A stretch of DNA of 64,000 bases from Bacteroidota bacterium (GTDB lineage: Bacteria > Bacteroidota > Bacteroidia > Chitinophagales > Chitinophagaceae). A program made the translations under genes and the position numbers. Below the pieces are notes generated by a model. It saw only the letters and a list, made by a program, of their open reading frames with translations. It did no database searches and was not told where the DNA came from. The stretch covers positions 88,459 through 152,458 of the forward strand of contig JAKPSI010000061.1 of the NCBI GenBank assembly GCA_029555415.1, given 5' to 3'. Below, in pieces: positions 27,649-37,039 of this stretch; the first letter of the stretch is position 1, and each line of letters opens with the position of its first letter.

Positions 27649-28644
27649 TCAGATAGAACCGCCTTCCACGAGCCGTGAAGGCAGGATGATCGCTTTGGGA
27701 GCGGTGATGCTCTCCATATTCTCGAGCATCCTTTTGATCGCCAGTTTTCCCAGTTCAAATCCGCTTGTTTCAATGTAGGTGATTTCCGGATAGAAGAGTC
27801 CGGGAATGAACCCATTACTGATGGCGAGTATGGATATATCCTGCGGGATCTGCAATCCGGCACGCAGGATCGTTTTCATGGCGCCGATGAGTAATTCATC
27901 ACTCATACAGAAAACATGATCGGGCCGGTTCCTTGATGCCAGTGCTTCTGCGGTGGCCAGTCGCGCTTCATCCGCATTCTTGCAGCAGTGCACGGAAGTT
28001 TTGATCTTGCCGCCATGCTGGGCGATCACATTCAGGAAAGCCTGTTTCCTTTTTTTGGTAATGGAAAGATCCGCGTTCCCGAACAGGGCAAGGACATGTT
28101 TCTTTTTATACTTGAGAATGGTGTGTGCGGCAAGGCTTGCGGCTTCTTCATCCGCCATGCAAATGGTATCGGCATTGATCGCATCCGGTACTTTATCGAA
28201 GAAGATGACAGGGATACCGGATTCGCGGTATTTGCTTAAAAGCTGAGTAGAAAGTGTATCGGGTGCAACGGAGATGAAGATACCGTCAACACGGTTGAGT
28301 TTACAGAGCTTGAGGTTTTCGGCTTCCAGTAAGGGATCGTCGCCGGATTGCAGGATCATGAGGGAGTATCCGAACTTCCTGGCTTCCACTTCCACGGCGG
28401 AAATGAAAGAATCGTAGAACATATTGGATATGGCCGGTACAATGAGACCGAATACTTTACTCTTGTTGGTACGCAGGTTCACGGCATAGGCATTGGGCTC
28501 ATATTCCATGAGTGCCGCGAGTTCCTTGACCTTTCTTTTGGTATTCTCTGAAATATCCGGATGATTCTTCAAGGCTCTCGAGACCGTAGAAATACTAAGG
28601 TTAAGCTGTTCGGAGATCTTTTTCAATGTAGCAGGCTGGCCCAT
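27649..28644 (-). CDS. LacI-family transcriptional regulator next to susC/susD
   Basis: 331 residues. Helix-turn-helix (about 4-55): ATLKKISEQLNLSISTVSRALKNHPDIS, then the hinge YEPNAYAVNLRTNKS. The periplasmic-binding-protein-like sensor domain (about 65-330) contains FGLIVPAISNMFYDSFISAVE and PVIFFDKV. It is divergent from susC at 28989. An 18-bp palindrome at 28697-28714 is a likely operator between them. It probably represses or tunes susCD in response to a sugar. It is related in sequence to the LacI at 48599-49591 (EYEPN-YAV-LRT, SISTVSRALK). Confidence 0.93.
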   Translation of the reverse strand: MGQPATLKKISEQLNLSISTVSRALKNHPDISENTKRKVKELAALMEYEPNAYAVNLRTNKSKVFGLIVPAISNMFYDSFISAVEVEARKFGYSLMILQSGDDPLLEAENLKLCKLNRVDGIFISVAPDTLSTQLLSKYRESGIPVIFFDKVPDAINADTICMADEEAASLAAHTILKYKKKHVLALFGNADLSITKKRKQAFLNVIAQHGGKIKTSVHCCKNADEARLATAEALASRNRPDHVFCMSDELLIGAMKTILRAGLQIPQDISILAISNGFIPGLFYPEITYIETSGFELGKLAIKRMLENMESITAPKAIILPSRLVEGGSI

Positions 28645-28696
28645 AATCTGATTTCAGGCTAAAAATACATATTAGATTTTTTCCACCGAAATCATT

Positions 28697-28714
28697 TCCG
28701 CAAACATTTGCGGA
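28697..28714. promoter_or_regulatory. LacI-type operator between lacI and susC
   Basis: TCCGCAAACATTTGCGGA is an inverted repeat of two 8-nt arms around CA. It matches the pattern CCGnAAACrTTTnCGG of the palindrome upstream of the second lacI (49674-49689). It lies 53 bp upstream of the lacI ATG. Half sites (TTCGG, CCGAA) flank it. Confidence 0.6.
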
Positions 28715-28988
28715 GATTTTTTCGGAACCGAATTCCTCCTCAGATGTTTTAACTACACATAAATACCTATACATTTATCATGTAAACGACCCTTTTTAAC
28801 AATTTTTTCGTTTAAGCAGCACAGGTAGTGAACTACTTGTCTGTTTACCCGTACAGGATTTTTTGATCCGGGTCAGAAACAAAAACCGTATCCCACCATT
28901 GCCATACGTGCCATTTTGTGCTCCTGAAAGGGGGTATTATATATATGGAATAACACATCGATTATCACTTTTAAAAAAATGATTGCTT
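28715..28988 (+). promoter_or_regulatory. susC upstream region with hairpin; weak promoter
   Basis: No gene lies here. TTTT (28747-28750), 19 nt, then TACATTTA (28770-28777) is the best promoter-like pair, 7/8 at -7. That would leave a leader of about 205 nt. The leader holds ACAGGTAGT-GA-ACTACTTGT (28821-28840), a 9-bp hairpin with one G-U. The last 14 nt before the coding start, including its ATG (28978-28991), are identical to those of the second susC. Confidence 0.35.
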
Positions 28989-31900
28989 ATGTCATTAAAA
29001 ACACTGCTGTCAGCTCTTTTGTGCACTGTTTTCGTGCTTCTGGTGCAGGTTGCTTCTGCGCAGGACAAGACGATCACAGGAAAGGTCACTGATTCGAAGG
29101 ACGGCGCCCCGGTTCAGGGTGCGACGGTTCAGGCCAAGGGTACCCGTACAGGTACATCCACCAAGGCCGATGGTTCTTTCACCCTCTCAGTCGGGTCAAA
29201 TGTTACGACCCTTGTTATCAGTTCTGTTGGTTATGAATCACAGGAAGTATCTGTAGCCGGTAAATCATCGGTTGAGATCTCTTTTGTGGCTACCGGCGGT
29301 GCTAACCTGAATGAGGTGGTTGTTACCGGTTATGGTACGGCCCGTAAAAAGGACCTTACCGGTGCGGTAGGTTCCCTTAAAGCCAAGGATTTCAACAAAG
29401 GAATTCAGGCGTCTCCCCAGACCCTGATCCAGGGTAAAGTTGCCGGTGTTCAGGTAACAGGTGATAACGGTGCTCCCGGTGCCGGTGTTACACTGCGTAT
29501 CCGCGGTAACTCTTCTCTGCGTAACGGTAACTCTCCGCTCATCGTAGTGGATGGTGTGCCCCTTTCCAACTCTAACTCACGTCCCGACATCGGCCTGTCA
29601 GATGTTGGCGGTAGTACGCCTTCCGGCAACCCGCTCAACTTCATCAACCCGGCTGATATCGCTTCTATCGACGTACTGAAAGATGCCTCTGCCGCTGCGA
29701 TCTACGGTTCACGCGGTGCGAATGGTGTGATCCAGATCACTACCAAACGCGGACAAAGCGGTGCTCCCAAAGTGGAGTTCAACGCTTCTGTTGGTATCAG
29801 CAGTATCGCTAAACGTCTGGATGTCCTGACCGGTGATCAGTACCGTACCGCTCTTGGCGAGTTCGGTTTCCCCACCTCAGTATCCAACAGCACTACGCCT
29901 ACCGCTAACTTCGGCAGCAGCGTGAATGCACTGGATGCGGTCATCCGCACCGCTAAAACACAGAACTATGGTGTTGCCTTCAGTGGTGGTAACGAGAATG
30001 GACGCTACCGCGCTTCATTCAGCTACCTGAATCAGGAAGGTATCGTTCAGAAATCAGGTTTTGAAAAACTGACTGCAGGTCTGACCAGCAACTTCAAACT
30101 GCTGGACAATAAAAAACTCGGACTGGATTTCAGCATCCTGACCTCACAAACCAATGAAGATGTTGCTCCGATCTCCGGAACAGCAGGTTTCAAAGGATCT
30201 CTGATCGGTCAGGCACTGCAGTGGAACCCCACCCGTTCACTTTTCAAAACAGATGGCACACTGAATTTCGACTATGGCAGCGACCAGATCAACCCGCTCG
30301 CCTACAGCCGTGCTTATTTCGATAAAGCGAAAGTGACTTCCGTACTGGCCAACTTCGCGCCCAGCTACAAGATCACGAACGACCTCGAATATAAATTGCA
30401 GGTTTCTGTGAACTACTCTGTAGGTTCACGCCATCAGTACACTACCGCTTATATCAATATCAACGATATCGCTATCGATGGTAACGGTAAAGGTGGTGAG
30501 GCCAATATTGCTCAGAACGAACTGCTGAGCAAACAGGTGACCAACACACTTTCTTTTGTAAAAGACATAGCCAAGAATGTGAACCTGAACGCGGTGATCG
30601 GTCATGAGTACCTGAAAACCGATTTCAATGGTAGCTCCATGTACGCGCGTCGTTTCCTCCCGACCGACAAACCGTACTACTATTTCATGAGTTCTTCCGA
30701 TCCTTCCACACGCCGTACCAATGGTTTTGCTGATCCTACAACGGAACTGCAATCCTTCTTCGGCCGTGTAGTTGTGAATCTGTCTGATAAATACCTCTTC
30801 AACGCTACCATGCGTGCGGATGGTTCCAGCAAATTCGGTTCGAACAACCGTTATGGTTATTTCCCCTCCGTATCTGCTGCATGGAATCTCGACAAAGAGA
30901 ATTTCATGAAGAGCGTAAGTTTCGTTCGTAACCTGAAACTGCGTGCAAGCTGGGGTATTACCGGTAACCAGGAGTTCCCTGCAGGTGCTGCTCAGATCCT
31001 GTATGTACTCAATGGTTCTAACCCCGCAACCTTCCAGCAATCTCAGATCGCTAACCCGAACCTGAAATGGGAGTCTACCACTACCGCTAACATCGGTGCT
31101 GACTTCTCCCTGCTGAAAGGCAAGATCAACGGTTCTATCGACTACTTCAACCGCGATACGAAAGACCTGCTGTTCCCCCGCGATGCGGCTGACCCTGTAA
31201 CACCGAACGGTGCCATCCAGTGGTCTAACATCGACGGTGATGTGATCAACAAAGGTTTTGAGATCTCCCTGAACGGCGATATCATCAAGAAAAAAGACCT
31301 GACCTGGAACCTGGGTGTGAATGCATCCTTCCTGAACAACACCCTTAAGAATTTCGTAGGTGAAATTCCGACAGGTGAAGTGAACGGTCAGGGTCTGTCC
31401 GGCGCCTTTGCCCAGCTGATCAAAACTGGTTATGCCCTGAACTCCTTCTACCTGAAGAAATTCATCGGCATCGACAAAACGACCGGTATTTCCCTTTATC
31501 AGGATGGTGAGGCTAAATTTTTCATGGGTTCAGCCAACCCCAAAGTGCTTCTTGGCGTTTCTACCAGTGTGAACTATCAGAAATTCTCTCTGGACCTGAA
31601 CTTCAACGGTGCTTTCGGCCACTATCTGTATAACAATACAGCTAACGGCGTTACTTCTTTCAACAATATCGGTAAACGTAATATCGGATTGAGCGAATAC
31701 AACATCGCTAAATCACTCGGTGAAAAACCAGTGAACCCGACAAGTGCGTCTTCCCGTTACCTGGAGAAAGGTGACTATCTGAAACTGAACAACGCTACCC
31801 TCTCTTATGCAGTAGGTAACCTTGGAAAGAACATCCGTAATGCAAATGTGTTTGTAACTGGTCAGAACCTGTTCGTGATCACGAAGTTCACAGGCTTCGA

Positions 31901-32012
31901 TCCGGAAGTGAACGTTGCCAAACCGATGAACGGCGTTCCGTCATTCGGTATGGAGAACACTCCGTATCCCAGTGCCCGTACATTCACTGTAGGTATCAAC
32001 TTTACTTTATAA
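28989..32012 (+). CDS. SusC/RagA-type TonB-dependent outer-membrane importer (locus 1)
   Basis: 1007 residues from the ATG at 28989. Signal peptide (about 1-25, ending VASAQ). Carboxypeptidase-like domain (about 26-105: KTITGKVTDSKDGAPVQGATV). Plug domain with NEVVVTGYGTARKKDLTGAVGS and IRGNSSLRNGNSPLIVVDGVP, and the SusC signature DVLKDASAAAIYGSRGANGVI. The 22-strand barrel follows, ending ARTFTVGINFTL. It imports oligosaccharides or glycans with the SusD lipoprotein that starts 22 bp downstream. Substrate unknown; neighbouring genes suggest alpha-glucosides. Energised by TonB. Confidence 0.95.
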   Translation: MSLKTLLSALLCTVFVLLVQVASAQDKTITGKVTDSKDGAPVQGATVQAKGTRTGTSTKADGSFTLSVGSNVTTLVISSVGYESQEVSVAGKSSVEISFVATGGANLNEVVVTGYGTARKKDLTGAVGSLKAKDFNKGIQASPQTLIQGKVAGVQVTGDNGAPGAGVTLRIRGNSSLRNGNSPLIVVDGVPLSNSNSRPDIGLSDVGGSTPSGNPLNFINPADIASIDVLKDASAAAIYGSRGANGVIQITTKRGQSGAPKVEFNASVGISSIAKRLDVLTGDQYRTALGEFGFPTSVSNSTTPTANFGSSVNALDAVIRTAKTQNYGVAFSGGNENGRYRASFSYLNQEGIVQKSGFEKLTAGLTSNFKLLDNKKLGLDFSILTSQTNEDVAPISGTAGFKGSLIGQALQWNPTRSLFKTDGTLNFDYGSDQINPLAYSRAYFDKAKVTSVLANFAPSYKITNDLEYKLQVSVNYSVGSRHQYTTAYININDIAIDGNGKGGEANIAQNELLSKQVTNTLSFVKDIAKNVNLNAVIGHEYLKTDFNGSSMYARRFLPTDKPYYYFMSSSDPSTRRTNGFADPTTELQSFFGRVVVNLSDKYLFNATMRADGSSKFGSNNRYGYFPSVSAAWNLDKENFMKSVSFVRNLKLRASWGITGNQEFPAGAAQILYVLNGSNPATFQQSQIANPNLKWESTTTANIGADFSLLKGKINGSIDYFNRDTKDLLFPRDAADPVTPNGAIQWSNIDGDVINKGFEISLNGDIIKKKDLTWNLGVNASFLNNTLKNFVGEIPTGEVNGQGLSGAFAQLIKTGYALNSFYLKKFIGIDKTTGISLYQDGEAKFFMGSANPKVLLGVSTSVNYQKFSLDLNFNGAFGHYLYNNTANGVTSFNNIGKRNIGLSEYNIAKSLGEKPVNPTSASSRYLEKGDYLKLNNATLSYAVGNLGKNIRNANVFVTGQNLFVITKFTGFDPEVNVAKPMNGVPSFGMENTPYPSARTFTVGINFTL

Positions 32013-32034
32013 TCAACAATAAATTAAACGCTAT

Positions 32035-33582
32035 ATGAAACAATTAGTTAAAATACTTGTAGCTGCTGCGGTATTGACTGGCTGTTCCAAACTGGACGAG
32101 AAATTAGGAAGCCAGTTGTCTACCGGAGCATCCGGTGGTGGTGGAGTAAGCCCTGCCAATATCCTCGCAGGTACTTATGACGCGATGCGCGGACCCTACC
32201 AGGATCAGTCTGAAGTTTGGGCCGCACAAGAGCACACAACCGATGAGTGTATCGGGCCCACAAGGGCTGGTGACTGGGATGACAACGGAGTTTGGCGCGT
32301 ACTGCACTCTCATCAATGGGATGCCAACCACGCCTTCCTTGCCAACTCTTACCGTGACCTCGGCCGCGTGATCTTCTCCGCAACCGATCTGTTACGTTTC
32401 AGCCCCTCCACACAGCAAGCAGCTGAAGGCCGCTTCCTGCGTGCCATGGCTATGTTCACTATGCTGGATGGTTGGGATCAGGTTCCTTACCGCGCCAACA
32501 CAGCTGATGCAACAGAAGTACCAACTGTAAGAAAAGGTACTGCTGCCCTGGATTACATCATCTCCGAGCTGACCGCGATCATCAATGATCTGCCTGCTGG
32601 TCCTGCCAGACAAGCTAACAAAGATGCCGCTAAGGTCCTCCTGATGAAATGTTACCTGAACAAAGGTGTGTATGCCAACCGCGCAGCACCCACTTTTGCT
32701 GCAGCTGACATGAACCAGGTGATCACACTCGCTGATCAGGTAATGAACAGCACCCGTGGTTATGCACTTGCATCTAACTTCTTCGACAACTTTGCACCGG
32801 GTAACGATAACTCATCACTGGCGAAAGAAGTGATCTGGTCAGGTGAGAACATCGGCGGCGTAAGCTCCGGTAACGTTCGTTCACGCTGGTTCTGTGGTCT
32901 GCACTACAACCAGAACCCCAGCGGCTGGAACGGTTTCACAACCCTGTCTGATTTCTACGACAAATTCGAAGCTGGCGATAAAAGAAGAGGTGGTAACGCA
33001 TATCCCGGTCAAACCCAGGGTATCCTCCCCGGCTTCCTGATCGGTCAGCAGTTCAATGGTGCTGGTCAGCCTCTGCAAGACCGTACCGGTGCTCCTCTTG
33101 CTTTCACACGTGCCGTTAAATCCATCGAAGTTGGTTCCAACCTCGAGGTTACCGGTATCCGTGTTATCAAATACCCGATCGACTATACATCAGGCGATAA
33201 CTCAAATAACGACTACGTTTATTTCCGTATCTCCGATGTGATCCTGATGAAAGCAGAAGCAGAACTCCGTGGCGGTACCGCTACAGCTTCACCCGCAGCT
33301 TTCGGTGGTAGCAGTACCCCGCTCGCACAGGTTAACTTCCTCCGTACAGACGCTTCCCGCGGTGCATCTGCACTGGCAAGCCTGACGCTGGATAACCTGA
33401 TCGATGAAAGAGGCCGTGAACTGTACTGGGAAGGCTGGAGAAGGAATGACCTCATCCGTTTCGGCAAGTACCTCGCCGCATGGCAGGAAAAACCCGCTTC
33501 AACGTCTGAGCGTCTGCTGTTCCCCATCCCCGCACGTTCTCTCGCAGCGAATCCTAACCTGGTTCAGAACCCCGGTTATTAA
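32035..33582 (+). CDS. SusD/RagB-type surface glycan-binding lipoprotein (locus 1)
   Basis: 515 residues. Lipoprotein signal with lipobox LTGC (MKQLVKILVAAAVLTGC). SusD helical TPR core (EGRFLRAMAMFTMLDGWDQVPYR, about 130-155) and the C-terminal landmarks YFRISDVILMKAEAELRGG, DERGRELYWEGWRRNDLIRFGKY and FPIPARSLAANPNLVQNPGY. It forms the lid on the SusC partner. A strong terminator follows (33615-33648), so susCD here is a two-gene operon. Confidence 0.95.
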   Translation: MKQLVKILVAAAVLTGCSKLDEKLGSQLSTGASGGGGVSPANILAGTYDAMRGPYQDQSEVWAAQEHTTDECIGPTRAGDWDDNGVWRVLHSHQWDANHAFLANSYRDLGRVIFSATDLLRFSPSTQQAAEGRFLRAMAMFTMLDGWDQVPYRANTADATEVPTVRKGTAALDYIISELTAIINDLPAGPARQANKDAAKVLLMKCYLNKGVYANRAAPTFAAADMNQVITLADQVMNSTRGYALASNFFDNFAPGNDNSSLAKEVIWSGENIGGVSSGNVRSRWFCGLHYNQNPSGWNGFTTLSDFYDKFEAGDKRRGGNAYPGQTQGILPGFLIGQQFNGAGQPLQDRTGAPLAFTRAVKSIEVGSNLEVTGIRVIKYPIDYTSGDNSNNDYVYFRISDVILMKAEAELRGGTATASPAAFGGSSTPLAQVNFLRTDASRGASALASLTLDNLIDERGRELYWEGWRRNDLIRFGKYLAAWQEKPASTSERLLFPIPARSLAANPNLVQNPGY

Positions 33583-33614
33583 GATAGTGAGCAGTTAGCA
33601 ATTTTAGCAATTCA

Positions 33615-33648
33615 AAAGAAGCCATTTTCTAATGGCTTCTTTCTTTTT
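33615..33648 (+). terminator. Terminator of susCD operon 1
   Basis: AAAGAAGCCATT (33615-33626) pairs perfectly with AATGGCTTCTTT (33631-33642) around a TTCT loop, and CTTTTT follows. It separates susCD from the FG-GAP genes. Confidence 0.85.
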
Positions 33649-33659
33649 ATAGCCCTTTC

Positions 33660-33706
33660 TGTACGTACGTACAAGTTCCTGAAATGGCCTAAATACAATA
33701 GTTTTG
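33660..33706 (+). promoter_or_regulatory. Promoter and 14-bp palindrome before the FG-GAP gene pair
   Basis: TAGTTTTG (33699-33706) matches TAnnTTTG, giving a leader of about 15 nt. Instead of a TTTG -33 box there is a perfect palindrome, TGTACGTACGTACA (33660-33673), centred about 40 bp upstream of the start site. This is consistent with an activator site, which is inference. Confidence 0.45.
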
Positions 33707-33726
33707 ACAATTATCCCCGCTGTGAG

Positions 33727-36700
33727 ATGAGAACGTATTTGCAAGCTATATTCTGCTCCGCCCTGCTGATCCTCGCTTCCTGCCATACCGGTAAAAAGCA
33801 GGATGCGCTGTTCACACAAATGGAAAAGACCGGCATCGCTTTCAGCAATGAGATCCGGAACAGTCCCGACTTCAACATCTTCAGCTACCGTAATTTTTAT
33901 AACGGTGGCGGCACCGCTATCGGTGATATCAATAACGATGGTTGGGCCGATGTTTTCTTCACCGCCAACATGGGCGCCAATAAACTCTATCTCAACAAAG
34001 GCAACTGGCAATTCGAAGACATCTCCGCCAAAGCAGGCTTCGGCCCCAAGAGTGACTGGAGTACCGGCGTCGTTATGGCCGACATTAACCACGATGGCTG
34101 GCTCGACATCTTCGTCTGCAACGCCGGCTATATCGATGGTAAGAAACCCAAATGTCAGCTCTTCATCAATAATCATGATCTGACCTTCACCGACAAAGCC
34201 ACTGAATACGGTCTCACAAATGAAGGCGGCTACACCACCCACGCCGCATTCTTCGATTATGATAAGGATGGTGATCTCGATTGCTTCATTATCAACAACA
34301 GTTTCATTCCAGTTAATACACTCAACTACGCCAACAAACGGGAACTCCGTGCGCCCGACTGGCCCGTAGCTGATTTTCTCAAAGGCGGCGGCGATCACCT
34401 GTACCGGAATGATAACGGTAAATACGTTGACGTCAGCAAGGATGCCGGTATCTACGGATCCCTTATCAGCTTCGGCCTCGGTGTGACCGTGGGTGATGTG
34501 AATGGCGATCAGTATCCCGACATCTATGTATCCAACGATTTCTTTGAAAGGGATTATCTCTATATCAATCAGCACGACGGCACCTTCAAAGACCAACTGG
34601 AAGACCGTGTGCAGCACATCAGTCACTCTTCCATGGGCGCTGATATGGCCGATATCAATAATGATGGGTATCCCGATATCTTCACCACCGACATGCTGCC
34701 CGATGATGATTACCGGCTGAAGACCACCACCTCATTCGATAATATCGATGTGTACCGCCTCAAACAGAAATCCGGTTTCTATAACCAGTTCACGCAAAAC
34801 ACCCTGCAGATCAATAACCAGAACGGACACTTCATGGAAGCCGGATTCTATGCGGGTGTAGCGGCCTCCGACTGGAGCTGGGGCGGCCTCATTTTTGACG
34901 CGGATAATGATAGTCGCCCGGACATCTTCGTCTGTAACGGCATCTACAATGATGTAACGAATCAGGACTTCATCGATTTCTTTGCCAATGATGTGATCCA
35001 GAAAATGGTCATGACCGGCAAGAAAGACCAGTTCGATGAGATCGTTAAGAAAATGCCTTCGCATCCGATCCCTAATAAATTCTTTCATAACGATGGCGAC
35101 CTGCGTTTCTCCGATCAGGCGGAACAGAACGGACTCGGTACTCCCTCTTTCTCCAATGGTTCCGCTTATGGTGACCTCGATAATGATGGTGACCTGGACC
35201 TGATCGTCAATAATGTGAACCAACCTGCTTTCATTTATCGTAATGAAACCAGGGAGAAAACGAATAATCATTTCATCGGCGTTAAACTCACCGGTAAAGG
35301 GGACAATACATTCGCTGTGGGCAGCAAGATCCGCGTGTACCGCGATCACCAGATCCTCAGTCGCGAACTCATCCCCACCCGCGGTTTCCAGTCATCGGTC
35401 GATTATAAACAGATCATCGGACTGGGTAATATGTCCGCCGATTCCATGACCATCACCTGGCCCGATCAGACCGTTACGAAGATCATCGCTCCGAAAACGG
35501 ATTCCGTCTATCAGATATCTCAGTCCACAGGCATAATGCCGGTAGCGGAAGTGGTCGCGCATATGGTCACTTTACTGGATACCGTAGCAGCTCCGTTCTT
35601 CGACCGTCATCAGGAAGATGATTTCATCGATTTCTATAATGAACGCAATATCCCTGTCATGCTTTCCCGCGAAGGTCCCAAAGCCGATACCGCGGATGTG
35701 AACGGTGACGGACTCACTGATGTTTTCATCGGTGGAGCGATGAGTCAGCCAGGACAGTTATACATCCAGAAACCCGATGGCAGTTTTGCCAAAAGCCAGC
35801 AATCCGCATTTGATGCGGATAAAGGACCGGAAGACGTAGCCGTCTTATTCTTTGATGCGGATAAGGATGGCGACAAGGACCTGTTCGTCGGGTCCGGTGG
35901 TAACGTACTGCCACCCGGCGATCCGCAACTGCAGCATCGTTTATACCTCAATGATGGCAAAGGCAATTTCACCGCTGCCACGAACGCGTTCCCTGAGAAT
36001 ACGGATAATACCGCGGTGGCCAGGGCCGCTGATATCGATAATGATGGTGACCTCGATCTCTTCGTTGGCGCACGAAACGTACCCTTGAATTATGGTACCG
36101 TTCCGGTGAGTCATTTGTACCTGAATAATGGCACGGGAAAATTCAGTACGGCTGTCGCTTTGAAGATCGGCATGGTCACCGATGCCGCTTTTGTCAATAT
36201 CATGGGCGACAAAAAGAAAGAACTGGTTGTCGTGGGAGAATGGATGGCGCCAACGGTTTATAATTGTACCGCTACGGGCATGACGGAAATGAAGACCAAT
36301 CTTTCCGCACTGAAAGGCTGGTGGCAATCGCTTTGTGTGGCCGATCTGGACGCGGATGGTGATGCCGATCTCGTGCTTGGCAATACCGGAGAGAACGGAT
36401 ACCTGCATCCCACACCGGAAGCACCGGTACGGATGTGGATCAATGACTTTGACCAGAACGGTACCGCGGATAAGATCATCTCACGTTCGGTCAATAACCG
36501 CGATATGCCGGTGTTCCTGAAAAGAGAACTCACGGATCAGATGCCTTCTTTGAAAAAACAGAACCTGCGTTTTGAAGCGTACGCGACCAAATCGGTGCAG
36601 GACCTGTTCCCCAAATCGGCGATGGACAAAGCGCAGATGTATGAATTCAATTACTGTGCATCGGTAATGGCCATCAATGACGGCATCGGGAATTTTAGTA

Positions 36701-37026
36701 TTGAGAAACTGCCTGTATTTACACAACTCGCTTCCGTGAATGCGATCCTGTTCACGGATATCAATCAGGACCAAAAGCCTGACCTGGTGTTCGGGGGGAA
36801 TCAGTTCTATAATCAACCACAGTTGTCACGCAATGATGCCAGCTATGGGCACGTGATGCTGAACCGCGGCGGGGGCCAGTTCGAATGGATCTATCCGGCC
36901 ACATCAGGACTTTCATTACGCGGTGAGATCCGTTCCATCGTCAGTGTTCCGGGTAAACTTGGAGTTCGCTTCCTTATTTTACAGAACAATGAAAAGCCGG
37001 TGTTGTACAGCGACAATCATTACTGA
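33727..37026 (+). CDS. FG-GAP/VCBS repeat lipoprotein with ASPIC/UnbV domain (CRTAC1-like), first copy
   Basis: 1099 residues. Lipoprotein signal (MRTYLQAIFCSALLILASC). At least twelve calcium-binding FG-GAP loops of the DxDxDGxxD type, e.g. DINNDGWADVFF, DINHDGWLDIFV, DYDKDGDLDCFI, DLDNDGDLDLIV and DIDNDGDLDLFV, form two beta-propellers. The ASPIC/UnbV domain (about 515-590) lies between them (NHFIGVKLTGKGDNTFAVGSKI, PTRGFQSSVDY). It is probably surface-exposed; biochemical role unknown. Its partner starts 14 bp later. Such proteins are often coded beside SusC/SusD pairs in this phylum. Confidence 0.92.
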   Translation: MRTYLQAIFCSALLILASCHTGKKQDALFTQMEKTGIAFSNEIRNSPDFNIFSYRNFYNGGGTAIGDINNDGWADVFFTANMGANKLYLNKGNWQFEDISAKAGFGPKSDWSTGVVMADINHDGWLDIFVCNAGYIDGKKPKCQLFINNHDLTFTDKATEYGLTNEGGYTTHAAFFDYDKDGDLDCFIINNSFIPVNTLNYANKRELRAPDWPVADFLKGGGDHLYRNDNGKYVDVSKDAGIYGSLISFGLGVTVGDVNGDQYPDIYVSNDFFERDYLYINQHDGTFKDQLEDRVQHISHSSMGADMADINNDGYPDIFTTDMLPDDDYRLKTTTSFDNIDVYRLKQKSGFYNQFTQNTLQINNQNGHFMEAGFYAGVAASDWSWGGLIFDADNDSRPDIFVCNGIYNDVTNQDFIDFFANDVIQKMVMTGKKDQFDEIVKKMPSHPIPNKFFHNDGDLRFSDQAEQNGLGTPSFSNGSAYGDLDNDGDLDLIVNNVNQPAFIYRNETREKTNNHFIGVKLTGKGDNTFAVGSKIRVYRDHQILSRELIPTRGFQSSVDYKQIIGLGNMSADSMTITWPDQTVTKIIAPKTDSVYQISQSTGIMPVAEVVAHMVTLLDTVAAPFFDRHQEDDFIDFYNERNIPVMLSREGPKADTADVNGDGLTDVFIGGAMSQPGQLYIQKPDGSFAKSQQSAFDADKGPEDVAVLFFDADKDGDKDLFVGSGGNVLPPGDPQLQHRLYLNDGKGNFTAATNAFPENTDNTAVARAADIDNDGDLDLFVGARNVPLNYGTVPVSHLYLNNGTGKFSTAVALKIGMVTDAAFVNIMGDKKKELVVVGEWMAPTVYNCTATGMTEMKTNLSALKGWWQSLCVADLDADGDADLVLGNTGENGYLHPTPEAPVRMWINDFDQNGTADKIISRSVNNRDMPVFLKRELTDQMPSLKKQNLRFEAYATKSVQDLFPKSAMDKAQMYEFNYCASVMAINDGIGNFSIEKLPVFTQLASVNAILFTDINQDQKPDLVFGGNQFYNQPQLSRNDASYGHVMLNRGGGQFEWIYPATSGLSLRGEIRSIVSVPGKLGVRFLILQNNEKPVLYSDNHY

Positions 37027-37039
37027 TAAATACATTATT

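Noticed and set aside
30426..31040. 204-codon open frame antisense to susC
   Set aside because: Shadow of barrel-strand codons; no recognisable protein features.
33604..34626. Long open frame (340 codons) antisense to the first FG-GAP gene
   Set aside because: Complement of GAT/GAC/ATC-rich calcium-loop codons stays open by composition. The + strand frame has a signal peptide and clear domains.
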